Below are positions 22,101 to 33,035 of a stretch of DNA of 64,000 bases, piece by piece; within the stretch, counting starts at the first letter, position 1, and each line of letters starts with the position of its first letter. The stretch is from Campylorhamphus procurvoides (Eukaryota; Chordata; Aves; Passeriformes; Dendrocolaptidae): assembly GCA_013396655.1 (NCBI GenBank), contig WBMV01007622.1:682001-746000 (forward strand). Reading direction: 5' to 3'. The notes under the pieces were generated by a model, which was not told the DNA's origin, did no database searches, and saw nothing but the letters and a program-made list of their open reading frames with translations. The position numbers and the translations under genes are program-made.

Positions 22101-23211
22101 ACCTGGGATGGTCCCCAGGATGGGACAGGGCAGAAAGCCAAGCCTGGAGCCCCCCTCATCCCTCCTCCCAGGGGGCGAGACCAGCTCAGGAGGGGCAGCA
22201 GGGATAAGCACTGACCGTGTCACAGGGATTAAAACCCCCCCAGAGCGACTGGCAGGGCCAGGACAGGGCGACTCACCGGAGATGATGCCGATGGTGACAT
22301 ACATGTCGACGACGTTGCGGGCGAAGGAGGCAATGACCATGCCAGTGCTGATGAGCAGCCCCCCGGCCATCACCACCAGGCGGTGACCAAAGCGGTTGCT
22401 GAGCACTGTCGACAGGGGAGCTGGGAGGGAGAGAGCCCAGGTCAACACCCAACTCAGCAGCTTCATCATCTCCCTCAGAGGGTCTTCTCATAGTCCTGCC
22501 CAGGCCCCCTGATGTGCCCTGTCACCCCCGAGCCACCCTCGGAGCGCTGCACAGCTCAGGGCACTTGGGGCGTGCTAAAAAATCATCACAAGAGACTTAA
22601 AGACAAGTGCGTGGGAGCTCAGGCAAACCTGCAGCTACATCCCCAGGCACCAGCAGAACTCAGCAAGGCTCCAGTTGCTCCTAATCCTTTTCACTGCAGA
22701 GTTTGGTTTCAAAACTCTGGGTTTTGCCCCTTGCTGGTGAGACCTGAATGGCCAAGCTTAGCAACATGGACCATGTCCCTGCACCACGCAGAGACACGAG
22801 TTAGGGCTCAAAGGGTGAGACAGGCATTTCTTAGCATTTCAGGAGCATGCAGCCTCTGAGCTTTATGGCTGTTATTTAATTTATCATGGAGCCATTAGAG
22901 ACACGAAAGTCACAGGTGCCAGGTCCTTGTTTGCTGAGTCAGCAGCACAGCTGCCCCTTGCACCTGCACCTCTTACCTGTGAAGGTCTGCACAAACACAC
23001 ATATGGATATAATCCAGGATATTCTGCTGTTGGTTTCGTCAAAGCTTTCCATCAGGTCGTTGAAGAAGACTCCAAATGATTTTATGATGCCGTATGTCAG
23101 GGCTTCCACCACAAAGAATGCAAAAGCAACTGTCCAGCCCCATCCTCCGTCAGGCACTTTAGTATAAACGTTTGCAGAGGTGCACGGCATTTTTACAGCT
23201 TTGACCGTCAT
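18895..23211 (-). CDS. SLC16A6: monocarboxylate transporter 7 (five coding exons, 530 aa)
   Basis: CDS = complement of join(18895..19157, 19773..20594, 21469..21597, 22277..22420, 22977..23211), 1593 nt; every intron is GT/AG and every junction is phase 1. The protein is a 12-TM SLC16 carrier. PDGGWGW at residues 20-26 is the family signature entering TM1, and [17 protein letters not shown] is the second signature. A charged loop, about 207-288, separates TM6 and TM7, and a cytosolic tail follows TM12 (about 475). Length is close to the human 523 aa. Family knowledge: MCT7 sits in the plasma membrane; the zebrafish orthologue exports ketone bodies from fasting liver, and taurine transport has been reported. 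The start is chosen because the following residues align with the orthologue and AATGACG lies just after an acceptor. Oddity: six His then seven Gln at 483-495. Confidence 0.96.
19773..20594 (-). CDS. SLC16A6: SLC16A6 coding exon 4 (822 nt)
   Basis: Residues 170-443. It carries TM6, the cytosolic loop rich in E, K, S and P (about 207-288; [15 protein letters not shown] is the most family-like part), and TM7 to TM11, including [15 protein letters not shown] and [20 protein letters not shown]. Acceptor CCCTCAG|CAATC, donor TTGCAG|GTAACT. The single large exon for the second half is typical of SLC16 genes. Confidence 0.96.
21469..21597 (-). CDS. SLC16A6: SLC16A6 coding exon 3
   Basis: Residues 127-169: [19 protein letters not shown] then [20 protein letters not shown]. 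It covers TM4, the second SLC16 signature and the start of TM5. Acceptor TTCACAG|GCCTGG, donor CACCAG|GTACAG. Confidence 0.95.
22277..22420 (-). CDS. SLC16A6: SLC16A6 coding exon 2
   Basis: Residues 79-126: [20 protein letters not shown] and TM3, ending at YVTIGIIS. Acceptor CCTCCCAG|CTCCC, donor TCCG|GTGAGT; phase 1 on both sides. It encodes the conserved N-R-F-G-H-R turn between TM2 and TM3. Confidence 0.95.
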
Positions 23212-23218
23212 TTTGGAT
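22977..23218 (-). CDS. SLC16A6: SLC16A6 exon 2 (first coding exon)
   Basis: Residues 1-78. The acceptor TTTTCCAG|ATCCAAAATG leaves 7 untranslated bases before the ATG at 23211-23209. The donor is CACAG|GTAAGA. It encodes the N terminus, the PDGGWGW signature, TM1, and the start of TM2 ([14 protein letters not shown]). Confidence 0.95.
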
Positions 23219-23949
23219 CTGGAAAAGAGGAGAGAGGGAGCCAGGCATCAGTTTCAGCCGAATTTTGCTGGGAGAGAGGCACAGCCTGGCAGCTGGAGCG
23301 TTCCCCAAGTGCCTGTGAGCTGAGGGATTAAAGGCAGGAGTTGGGCTGACACTTCAGTCACCCCACGGGCTCCCTTCCTGCTGCTTCCCTGTGAGCCCAG
23401 GACCACAAACCCTCTGCTCAGCACCAGGGCGAGCTGTTCCCAGCAGCCCAGCCCCGGAGCTGTCATCTGCCTGTCGCTGCGTGGGGGTGGATGGATGCAG
23501 TTCGTGAAAGATCCACCGCAGAACCCGGCGCGGGCTGCTGGAGCTGCAGGAACCCCCCGGGCCACCCGTCCCTCCACTGCACCCCCTGCCTGCCCTGTGA
23601 CACCCCAGTGACACCATCTGCCCCAGGGTCACTCAGTGACAGAATCCACTGTCACACGGTGTGGTGTCCAGAATCCCACAGCTGCTGGCTCCGGGATGGC
23701 ACTAACTCCTGGGGACCCCCCAAAACGGCAGCTCAGGGCTGCCCACACCTCAAAACAGGGAGTGGGGACACCCCCTGCTGCCACCAGCTCCTCTGCAGCC
23801 CTTGGGGACACTTATACCCCCCAGGGCAGTGGGGACTGGAGGCCTTAGGGCTGCTGGGGGGGCTGGAGGGGATCACCCCCTATGACACGGGAGTCTCTTC
23901 AGCCCTGCTCCGTGTCACCCAGGGGCAGCTTCTGTCCCCTGCAGAGCTC

Positions 23950-24255
23950 CGGCACTGCCACAGCTGTGCAGGGGTGACAGTGCCAGGGTCACAGTGCCCA
24001 GGTGACTGCCACACCTGCACAGGGCAGGGACAGTGCCAGGGTCAGTGCCACACCTGCATGGGGGTCACGGTCCTGGGGTCACTGTCACACCTGCACAGGG
24101 GGGACAGCACCAGGGTCATGGTCCTGGGGTCACGGTCCTGGGGTCGCTGCCATACCTGCACAGGGGGACACTGCTCCTGTGGGTCGCTGCCACACCTGTG
24201 TGGGGGGTGCCAGTGTCACCACCACACACCTCTGTGGGGGGACACGGCAGTGCCG
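23950..24255. repeat. minisatellite in SLC16A6 intron 1
   Basis: Imperfect units of about 30-40 bases built from CACACCTGCACAGGG and GGTCACGGTCCTGGGGTCAC, repeated roughly eight times. Order and length of the modules vary, suggesting unequal exchange. Confidence 0.75.
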
Positions 24256-24297
24256 GGGTCAAGCCCCAGCCCTGGCTCCCTGCAGCCGACCTCGGGG

Positions 24298-24460
24298 GCT
24301 GTGGGTGTCCCTCCCGTGGGATGCGGGTCCCGTGGGATGCAGATGTCCCACCGGGGAGATGCGGGTCTCCCGCCCGGGGAATCCGGGTGTCCGTCCCGGG
24401 GGGATGCGGGTGTCCCTCCCGGGGGATGCGGGTCCCGTGGGATGCGGGTGTCCCTCCCGC
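24298..24460. repeat. GGGATGCGGGT repeat cluster
   Basis: About eight copies of a CCCGTGGGATGCGGGT / CCCGGGGGATGCGGGTGT module with variable spacing, in a CpG-rich setting at the edge of the SLC16A6 CpG island. Confidence 0.7.
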
Positions 24461-25467
24461 GGGCCGCCCCCGCGTGTCCCGGGCCCCGCGGCTCTCTGCG
24501 CGCTCTCCCCCCGCGCCTCCGGCCCCGGCATCCACCAGGCATTTCCCTCCTCCATTTTCTGCTCAGATCCTCGGCACCGCGTTCCCGGCGCTGGGAGCCC
24601 CGAGCGGCTCCGGCCACGCCGCGCCGGGAACTTCCCACGGCGGACCAGGCGAGTGCGTGACCCCGGAGCCCACCGGGAGCTCGGCCGGGGTGGGAACCCA
24701 CGCGAGGGGTCCCCGAGGGGGGCAGGGGGTCCCCGCAGAGCTCGCTGCGGTGCTGCATGGCGGGTGCGGGGCTCCCGCGGGATCCCTTCTCGCAGGGATG
24801 GAGCGAGGCGTGGGCTCCTGCATCCCTGCGGTGGTACCCGCGCCCGGCCCCGCCGCATCCCCGCGCGGGGCGAGGGGCACGGCAGGGACCCCCGAAGTTT
24901 GTGGGAAGTGCCCGGAGACCCCCCCGAGAGAGGGGACGGGGCTGCCACGAATTCCTGTGTCACTGCACGAGGAATTCGGGGGGGAGAGTGGGTTCGGAGG
25001 AAGCACGCTTAGGAACAGAAAGGGAAAAAAAAAATAGGAAAGGAAGAAAAAGCAGCGCCGAAAGCGCAAACCTGGGCGTGTGTTCTGTACATTTAAAGAT
25101 TAAAAGAAATGGCGGTGGGGGGACGTAAAAAAATAATAGGAAAATAATAAGCGGGAGCGCAGGGGCCCGGCGTGGCCCCCCCTTCCATGCATCACTTTCC
25201 CAACATTTCAGCCCTGATTCCTGCATCGCCGGGGCCGCGGGCTAAAAATACAGGGATGCGGGCAACGGGGAGGTGGGGGGGAGGAAAAACGCTGTGAAAA
25301 AAAAAAAGAAAGATAACGTTTACAAAGCCACAAAAAAGGAAAAATAAATATTAGGGCGAAAAAGATAAATAATAATAATAAAAAAGAGAAACAAAGCCCT
25401 CCCCCACCCCGCTCCCCCGGAATCCCCCGGGCTGGAGGAGACGGGGACGGAGGGAGCCCCAACTCAC

Positions 25468-25590
25468 CCGGTGCTGCGGCGGGGGCAGGGGCTGCCCATG
25501 GCCCGGGAGGGCGAGCGGGCGACCCTCGGCGAGGAGAGGCGGCCCCCCGCTTGCCCTCGCCGGCCTCCGGGGCACTGCCTGGTGCCGCTG
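25468..25590 (-). other. SLC16A6: putative non-coding first exon of SLC16A6
   Basis: A donor CACCGG|GTGAGTT is present at 25468/25467 on the minus strand inside the CpG island, and a TATA box lies about 30 bases upstream of the proposed start. The exon would splice to the acceptor at 23219. Its 5' limit is inferred from the usual TATA-to-start spacing and has no transcript support. Confidence 0.5.
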
Positions 25591-25617
25591 CTGCCGCTCC
25601 GAGCTCGCTCGCAGCCC

Positions 25618-25624
25618 TTTTATA
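25618..25624 (-). promoter_or_regulatory. SLC16A6: TATA box of SLC16A6
   Basis: The minus strand reads CCGGTATAAAAGGGCTGC, a near-ideal TATA box with the usual GC-rich flanks. It sits about 155 bases upstream of the putative first-exon donor. A TATA box inside a CpG island suits a gene with both basal and inducible expression. Confidence 0.6.
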
Positions 25625-26013
25625 CCGGCTGCAGCCGGTCCCCGCCGGCGGCTCCGCAGCGCCCATCCATGTGCGCGGCGCCGGGCACGGCTCGCCCCAG
25701 CGGCGGCACCGCGTGTGCGGACAGGGGCGGTGCAGGGCGGGGATGCTGCCTCCCTCCCCGCACCCTCTGCCTGCCCCCTGGCTCCGCAGAGACCCCCTCA
25801 CCCCGCACCTGCCGCGGGAGGGACCCCCGGGGGATGCGGGAGGGGAGCAGGTGCCGGAGCGGCGGGATGCGGGGGATGGAGCATCGCAGGGGTCGGGGGG
25901 ATGCGGGTGGGATGGGAGCGGCTGATTCGGGGGGGGAGCGCATGTGGGAGCCCCCCACCCCACCCCGTGCCCCTTCTGAGTGTCCTTGTCCCCTCCGCGC
26001 TCCGGTGCGTGGC

Positions 26014-26661
26014 GCATTTTTAGGGGAGCACATGTCCCTTAGGTGTGTTTTTAGGGGAAACGTCTCCTCTCATGGTGTTTTTGGGGAAAATGTATCTTCT
26101 CATTGTGTTTTTAGGGAAAACATCTCTTCTCATGGTGTTTTTAGGGAAGACGTCTCTTCTCATGGTGTTTTTAGGGAAAACGTCTCCTTTCATTGTGTTT
26201 TCAGGGGAAGTGTCTCCTTTTGTTGTGTTTCTAGGGAAAAGTGTCTCCCATGGCTGAATTTTTAGGGTAAACCACCTTAGTTAGTTGCGTTTTTAGGGAA
26301 AAAACATCTCCCTGGGTTGAATTTTTAGGGGGAAACCATCTCTGTTAGTTGCGTGTTTAGGTGAAAGCATGTCCTTTAATTGCATTTTTTAGGGGAAGCC
26401 ATCTCCTCAAGTTGTATTTTTAGGGAAAAACATGTTCTTTAGTTGCATTTTTAAGGGAAAACATCTCCTTTGGTTGCATTTTAAGGAGACAACATCTCCC
26501 TGACTTGTACTTTTAGGGGAAAAGCATCTCCCTTCATTGCATTTTTTTAGGGGAAAAAATCGCCTTTGGTTGAAGTTTTAGGGGAAACATCTCCGTTGGT
26601 TGAATTTTTAGGGGAAAGCATCTTCTTTAGTTGCATTTTTAGGGAAAAACATCTCCCTCTT
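26014..26661. repeat. ~30-bp minisatellite upstream of SLC16A6
   Basis: About 21 tandem units of roughly 30 bases, of the form GTTGCATTTTTAGGGGAAAA followed by CATCTCCTTT. The left third uses a GTGTTTTTAGGGAAAACGTC version with ATGG or ATTGT junctions. Units drift in length (28-31) and sequence from left to right. Several frames stay open across the left part, which explains VFLGKTS-type repeats in translation; these are not a protein. Confidence 0.9.
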
Positions 26662-26762
26662 GTAGGGAGCTTAAAAAGTAGGGATTTGTGAGTCAAACTG
26701 GAAGCAGGAAAGACCGACTCACCACCTATATGGATGGGGAGGATGGGAGCAGAGGCTCAGTC

Positions 26763-27030
26763 ATCACAGAATCACAGAATATCCTTAGTTGAAAGGGACT
26801 GACAAGGATCATGGAATACAACTCCTGGCCCTGCACAGACACCCCAAAATCCCATCCTGTCCCTCAGTGTTGTCCAAACCCTCCTGGAGCTCTGGCAGCC
26901 TTGGGGCTGTGCCCAAACCCTGGGGAGCCTGGTCAGTGCCCACCACCCTCTGGGGGAAGAACCTTCTCCTGAGATCCAGCCTAACATCTGGCACAGGGAG
27001 CACAGGGCAGGGTTTGTTCCTGTACCCAGC
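26763..27030 (-). repeat. CR1 retroposon 3' fragment (antisense)
   Basis: Complement of a CR1 tail: ATCACAGAATCACAGAATA (terminal repeats), GTCCAAACCCTCCTGGAGC, TGGTCAGTGCCCACCACCC and GGGGGAAGAACCTTCTCCTG. It is the same subfamily as 6905-7142. Confidence 0.88.
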
Positions 27031-30000
27031 AGTGCTTGGCAAAGAGGGGTGGAACTAAAGCGATGAGTGCTTAAGGCTTTCCCCTAAATTTCCTTGAAAT
27101 CAGTAAAAAAGAGGAAAAACCAGACAGCACTGTGGCTCACTGTGCCACTGCCACACACTGGGTGCTGATGGATGCTGTCAGGAGGTTTTGGAGTCTTGCA
27201 CCATCCCTTGGGGCTTGTGAGAAAGTGACTTTTGCCTGCAGGGAATAGCAGAGGGCTTAGAGTGGGGTGGTGACCAGAGCCCCCCACACCTGCCCTCTTG
27301 GGGTCTGCCCTCCATGCTGGCCCAGCACCCCACCACAGTTTGCTGGGTTAATGTGGAACTTGGTGATCCTGGTTCACTCCCCTGGAGAAAGTAGGCAGGT
27401 TAAAATGTTCCTTCAGTTCAAGGGTTGCTGTGTTTGGTTTGGCCAGGGTCCCTTCTCCTGCTTTTCCCTTCTTGTGTCAAAGTGGGATTGCTAGTGGGGT
27501 GACACAGCAAAGGGAAGTGGGGGCGAAATTCTGCAAGTTCCCCCAAAAGAGGCAAATTAGATGGTGCTTTCATTAGGGAACTTAGGGAAAGGTGCCACTG
27601 GTTTCTTATGGCAATGCTGGTCCAGGAGCCACTGCCTCCAGCAAGTGCTGCTGCTCACAGGGGTGTTCCAGCAGCTTCACTCCTCTCAGTCCCATCCTAA
27701 ACAGGCTGAAATCCATCTGATATCCAGATGCTCAGGCATGGGCACTGTGCCCTGTGTGTCCTTGGGAGCCTCATATTGCCCTGTCCCATAGGAAAACCAC
27801 TTCTTCCAAGGGAACCTGAGGTTCCTCTGGGGTGGCTGCCCTTTATCCATACCCTGCCTTTCAGGGTAACAGGTAAAGGGCAACCACCTCTCTGGCCTGG
27901 TAGAGATACCCTGTTATCCAGGCTTTTTTTTCCCTTGGGAATGGGTCACCCTTCCCGTGCTGAAATTCTTCCTGGCAACGACAGTGTAAGTGGTTATGGG
28001 GCAACAAAAGAGGTTTGGGCCTCCAGGGGAGAATAAGAATGCAAATATCTTTGGCATGAAAAACCCAAAGCTATTTACTCCTTGGTATTTCTTGTCAGTA
28101 CTTTGCATCTGTCTCTGCCTCACCTTCTCATTCCTTTCCTTTGGGCCTTCCAAGAGCAATAAGTCTTTGGGGAGCGACGGGGGCTGGAGGGGCCCTGTGG
28201 GGGGAACGGGGTTGGTGGCTCCAGGCTCTCCAGCTCTGCTGTGAAATCCTTTTTGCCCCGTGTTGTTTGCCCACTTTGGAGGGATTTCCCTGCTGCTTGG
28301 CTTGGCTGTGTCTTGCCAGGATTCCTTGCCCTGGCACATCTCTTGTGGGTCCATCCCATGCCTGGCACCAGGACCTGCTTCTCCATCATTCTGGGGACTG
28401 TTGCAACCTGGGTGCGTGGTTGGTGTTTGAGAGCTCTGTAATCCCCAGGGAAGCAGAGCAAGCTCCCTGTCAGTGGGCATAAATCAGCTGGGAGCTGGAA
28501 AACAGGGCGGGCTGGGGAGGGAAGGGGAGCCCGGGCCCCTGCGTGGTGGCTCCAGGACTTCCAGGTCATTTATTCTGTTGGGGTTTGCCCAGCCCTGCTC
28601 GGCATGTGAAGTGTTTTCTCTGAAAGACCCAGCAGTGAGATGGGTGAAAAACATTCTCCTGTCCCAGGAGCTGGCAGAAATCCTGGTGAATCTGCAGAAG
28701 TATGTTTTTGTCGGTGCTGCTTATTCTGTTAGGGGAACTAGTATAAACTATTCCAGTAGAAAACCTTTTCCTGGAATAAAGTCCTGACTCTGTTCAGAGC
28801 ATTGTCAGGACAGTTGTACCAGGAATGGAGCTTAGCTGGTAAACATTTGGCACTGAGGAGGCCCAACAGGGCAGGCACAGAGCTCCTGCACCCTCTGTCC
28901 CAAGATAAACCCCTCACGAGGCACCTGCTGCCCTTCTGTGTGCTTGAATCAAACATAAAATCTGTGTAAGCTTAATTTGCAAAGAAAACACAGATTTTTT
29001 TTCGTTGTCTTCCCCTTGAAAGGGGAAGTGTCTGCCCCACTATCCATCCCCTCCAGGCTATGGCTGGGCAATCCCACTGGGGTCAGGGTCAGTGCTGGGA
29101 GCCACACCATGGGGACACCTTCCCATTCTGCGTCCCTTTGGAGCCATGGGGTCAGCACACAGCTTGAGCTATCACTTCTGCTCACCTGCCTCAGTTTCCC
29201 TGCCCTTGGCTGGCACAAGGGGCCATGCTGGGAACCCCTGGAGTGGTCCTGGAGAACATCAGGTACCCACTCTGCTTTGAATTTCTTATGCCCTGCTGTG
29301 TCCTTACCTCGTTGCTCCTTGCAGGCAGGATGGAGGTGCCTGCTGAGACTTTCAGCAGGAGAGCAGGGCTGTCGGTGTGGGTTTGGGCAGGAGATCAGAG
29401 CTGTGACACCCCGGGTGGGTGGTGAGCCCCGGGTGCCGGCGGCGGACAGCACAGCTGGACGTGCTTCAAAGGGCATCAGGTTTTTCTGGGCTCCAGCCAC
29501 TGCTTTGCTCTCCAGGCAGGCGTGAAAATGTGAAAGAATGTGAAAAATGCGAAAATGATCTTGCTGTCCCCAAGATTTGTAAACTTTCTGGTTAATGTGT
29601 AATAAATACATGACAGATACTGCCAGCGCTGGGCACTCCACAGTGGTACCACCAGCAGTGACATCCCAGAGAGACATCTCCCCTCCTCTGCCCCGGAGCC
29701 AACCCCCAGGGTGTCCTGGCTGGAGAGGATTTGGGGCTTTTCTAAACTGGTTTATCTGGTTTGGACTTACTCGAGTTTCTGTGAACCGCCTCGTCTGGCT
29801 TGCAAAATGCACTTTATTTATTTGTTTAGCCCTTTCCCGGTACAAGGTGCATGCTGTGACGCCCAGGTGTGCCACCCAGGTGTGCTGTGTCCACTCGGAG
29901 CGATGCCCAGCACGGTTATCCCGAGGCCTTGGATCCTTGGAGTGATTCCTCCCAGGTGGCACATCCAGCTCCAACCACCTGTGCAGTATTTCCTGCTTGG

Positions 30001-32640
30001 CACAAGGTGAGGTGCTGCCACAGGCGTGTTCCTGCCACAGTCAGCCTGGGGGAATCTCTTCTGAGTCATTTTTATTTTTCTGCAGAGATCACTAAAGGCT
30101 GGTCCTTCAGTTCTGGGCAGGTCTGGCTGTGGCAAAGCTGGAGGGGAACAGAGATGGGAGGGCAGGGAGGCTCCTGCATCCACCTGGGCCCCGGGGGACT
30201 GCACAGCACAGGGGCAGAGCTGGCACAGCCCAGACTCATCTGGGAATTCAAGCTGAAAAGGGTTGGAGAGGAGCCCCTGCCAAAGGGCTCGGAGGAGAGG
30301 GGGATGGAATTGGTGCCAAGGGGTGGCCTCATGCCCTGCTGGGGTTGGGATGTGGTCTGGATGTGGACAGTTCCACCTCTCCTTCAAACGGCCTCTGAGC
30401 ATCAGGGATCAAGAAGTTGTGTCTGATGCTAATGCATAAATTTCAGCCCTGGATGACTTCCCCTGTAATTTGGGGAGAAGAGACTGTCCTTTGAAAATGG
30501 TTTGGCTTGTTTTTGTTAGCCGTGTCATCCTGGCATCCCTCCCCAAAGTAAATGAAAAGGGCAGAGGTTTGTGGGTGAGCAGTGGTTGGGCTCCTTTGGG
30601 GTTTGCTCAGTTTTTCCAGATGGCTGCAGGTGCAGTTGGGGGGTCCCTGGTGCACGTTGTGGGGTGCAGGGCCACCCCTCATGGATGGGATGGGGTCCAG
30701 GATGGTGCTGGGACCATCCTTTGGGAGGCTGGGGATGGTGCAGAGACCACACTCAGCCTGGTGAAGGAACCTGGGAGCTGCTGGGAGGGAAGGATTATAT
30801 GGGGTGGATTCCTGCATCACCCACCTTAGGGGATCAGCTGAACTTTGTTGCTTTATTTTCCCCCAAAACCCAATTCCAGCTCTCCATCATCCTGTGAAGA
30901 GCCCCAGCCAGGAGACTGGGATGGGGCTGGGCTCATCCTGGCTGTGCCCAGACTAGTCCATGCAGTTCCTGTGAAGCTGGTGGCTCAATTCTGTGCTATC
31001 CTTGGCCAATCTGAGCTCAGCCCCTGTGTGGGGGTTTTGGACCAAAGCAGAGCTGCGCCTTTCAGGTGCAGAAAGCACTTTCTGTGAAGAAAGCCCTGTG
31101 ATTTTCCAAGCAAATTGCAAAGGGATTTTTATTTTTTTTAAAACAAAGGTGATTTGGCTACCACCAGACATGTCCAGGTACCTGATGTCTCTTCTTGGAG
31201 CATGAGGGCCAAGCTGTGGGGTCACAGGAGGGTGCAGAACAGGAGCTGGGCTCATGGGCTTTGCTGGGGCCGGGCTGGGCAGCCTCTCCCACAGCTCAGC
31301 CCCCTCCCATGGCCCAGCCCCCCGACCCACCACATCCCACCCCCATTAGTTAACGTACCAAGAGCATCCAGGCTTTATAAATTAGCACTGTGAGCTATGA
31401 ATTATGAATAGAGTCACATCCCTGATCACTTCAGTGCTACGCTGACAGCCCTGGAGCTGCTGATCGGAGCGACAGCCCAAAGCTTTTAAAGATGTGAACA
31501 GCAAAACCTGGGAATGATTTGCTTCGGGAGCTACAAACCTCTCCGCCTACAGATGGGGCTCATCCTATTCCCTCTCCTGCCTCCTCCTGTCACTTTCTCC
31601 TCTTTTGTTTCCCAGTATTGCCTTCTCTACTTGCCCCCGTGGTTTGTCTTAATGGATATTGTCCTGCTTGGCTGTGTTGGCCATCCCATGGGAGCTGCAT
31701 CCCTGGTGGAATGTTCCTTTCCCAAGATTGCTGGTACCAACTGGGGACAGTTGCTGCCGTCCTGCTTGTCCTCAACCCAGGCACAGGTCTCCACACCATT
31801 CCCATGGCTGGTGCTGAGCTCCTGGCACAGGACTCAGTGGCGTTTTGGCAGATCTCTGCAACTTCATCTCCCTTTGGCTGTAACTTTGTGCTCAAGAGGT
31901 CGCATTCCACACCTCCATCTCTGCTATCAGTCTTTGGGGAGTTTATTCTCGAACCTCTCCACCACTGGAGGCCAAATCCTGCCCTAAGCAGCCAGATGTG
32001 CTTAATCCTATAAGGCTGGGCATTCCTGGGGTTTGTTGCCTTCTGGGTTTGTCTGGATCCCTGCATCCCTGCTCCCTCTGGCAGCTGGGCTGCACTGCCT
32101 GCTCTGCTGCACTGGCAGCACTGGGGCAGCAGGAGCAGAGCTAAATTTAGCAAATGAGCTTCAGACACTTGTCAGTTGTCACCACTGAAAGCAATGCCCT
32201 GCTCGTCCCCCACCGTGGTGCTGTGCACCCTGCAGTGCTCAGCCCTTGGCAAGGTGGGAGGGAGCAATTCTGCTCCTGGGGATGGCAGGAGCAGGGGAAA
32301 CCATCCCAGCTGGAGCGATGGGTGTGGAGAAGGGGCACTCCTCATTCCCAGCCCTTTCCAGCTGACCCATCATGAGGCAGGCAGCAAAAAATACAACTTC
32401 AAAGGCAAAGCCTCAGCGTGTGGGGAAGGTTCTGCCCTGGGCTGGGGCATAGGAGCGCTCGGTGTGGCCTGACTGTGGCTTGTTTCTCTTGCACAGGGGA
32501 TGCTGTAGCCGTGTGAGGTGAAGGATGGACTGACAGCCCCAGCAGTTATTCTCCACCTGAGGGCCACACCGAGGGGCTCAGTCTGCAGGGAAGGAGCCAT
32601 TTGTTGGACACAAACATCACCCCTGGCTGTGGGGAGGGAA
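27031..32640. other. intergenic region between the SLC16A6 promoter side and ARSG
   Basis: No coding exon could be supported on either strand. In human, ARSG has upstream non-coding exons and its first intron contains SLC16A6, so an untranslated ARSG exon could lie here. The best-looking acceptor is TTTCTCTTGCACAG at 32486-32499. An AT-balanced island at 31330-31480 is a candidate conserved element. The rest is ordinary GC-rich avian DNA. Confidence 0.5.
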
Positions 32641-33035
32641 GAGGAGCCGCCGCCGCTGATCGAGCCGCTCCTGGAGGGGAAAATACCGCTTTGGTTTGGT
32701 GTCTAATTAGATATTTACCAGGAAGGAAGGAAAGATATAAATAGGGTGACAGTGACTTCAAAGGGTGTTTTTGACTTCTAAGAATAACACCTTTGCTGGC
32801 GCCGATTTCGGGAATATCAGCTGTGCCTGGGTGTGAAAGACGGAGGAGGTGTTGCAGCTCGGTCGGCAGCCAAGGGAGCAAACCCAGACCCCTGGCCCCA
32901 CTGAGGAGGGGACATTGGCATCGCTGCAAGGGCCCGTGGAGAGCTCAGCTGGATCCACAGGGACACAGGGGAGGGGGTGTGGGGAAGGGGAAGCTGCTGG
33001 TGCCGTGGTGTGGGTGGGAGGGGACGTGTGGCACC
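32640..33035 (+). promoter_or_regulatory. ARSG: possible ARSG promoter / 5' untranslated region
   Basis: A small CpG-bearing patch (GAGCCGCCGCCGCTGATCG) is followed by TATAAATAG at 32735-32743, then roughly 290 bases to the start codon. This could be a local promoter. Equally it could be the 5' end of a first coding exon spliced from an upstream non-coding exon. I see no way to decide from sequence alone. Confidence 0.3.

Larger units (their letters stand above)
23219..25467 (-). other. SLC16A6: SLC16A6 first intron
   Basis: This intron separates the non-coding first exon from the first coding exon. It contains a CACCTGCACAGG-type minisatellite (23.95-24.25 kb), GATGCGGGTCCC repeats (24.30-24.46 kb) and most of a GC-rich, CpG-rich stretch. 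Very long open frames cross it on both strands because of GC content and short-period repeats. None has splice logic or family similarity. Confidence 0.6.
24260..26020. promoter_or_regulatory. CpG island spanning the SLC16A6 promoter
   Basis: CpG dinucleotides are dense from about 24.3 to 26.0 kb, unlike the flanks, where they are depleted. The densest parts are 24.40-24.85 and 25.43-25.75 kb. It covers the inferred first exon and TATA box of SLC16A6. The boundaries were judged by eye. Confidence 0.75.

Noticed and set aside
23491..25069. Several overlapping frames of 120-389 codons on both strands
   Set aside because: High GC content plus tandem repeats in the SLC16A6 intron 1 / CpG island explain them; frames overlap on both strands with no conserved domain.
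25208..26265. Frames of 264-269 codons across the SLC16A6 promoter, including VFLGKTS-type repeats
   Set aside because: They arise from CpG-island sequence and the ~30-bp minisatellite, and cross the TATA box and first-exon donor.
28949..29974. 341-codon minus-strand frame between SLC16A6 and ARSG
   Set aside because: No domain, signal or splice pattern; the opposite strand is equally open for long stretches; GC-rich intergenic DNA makes such frames by chance.
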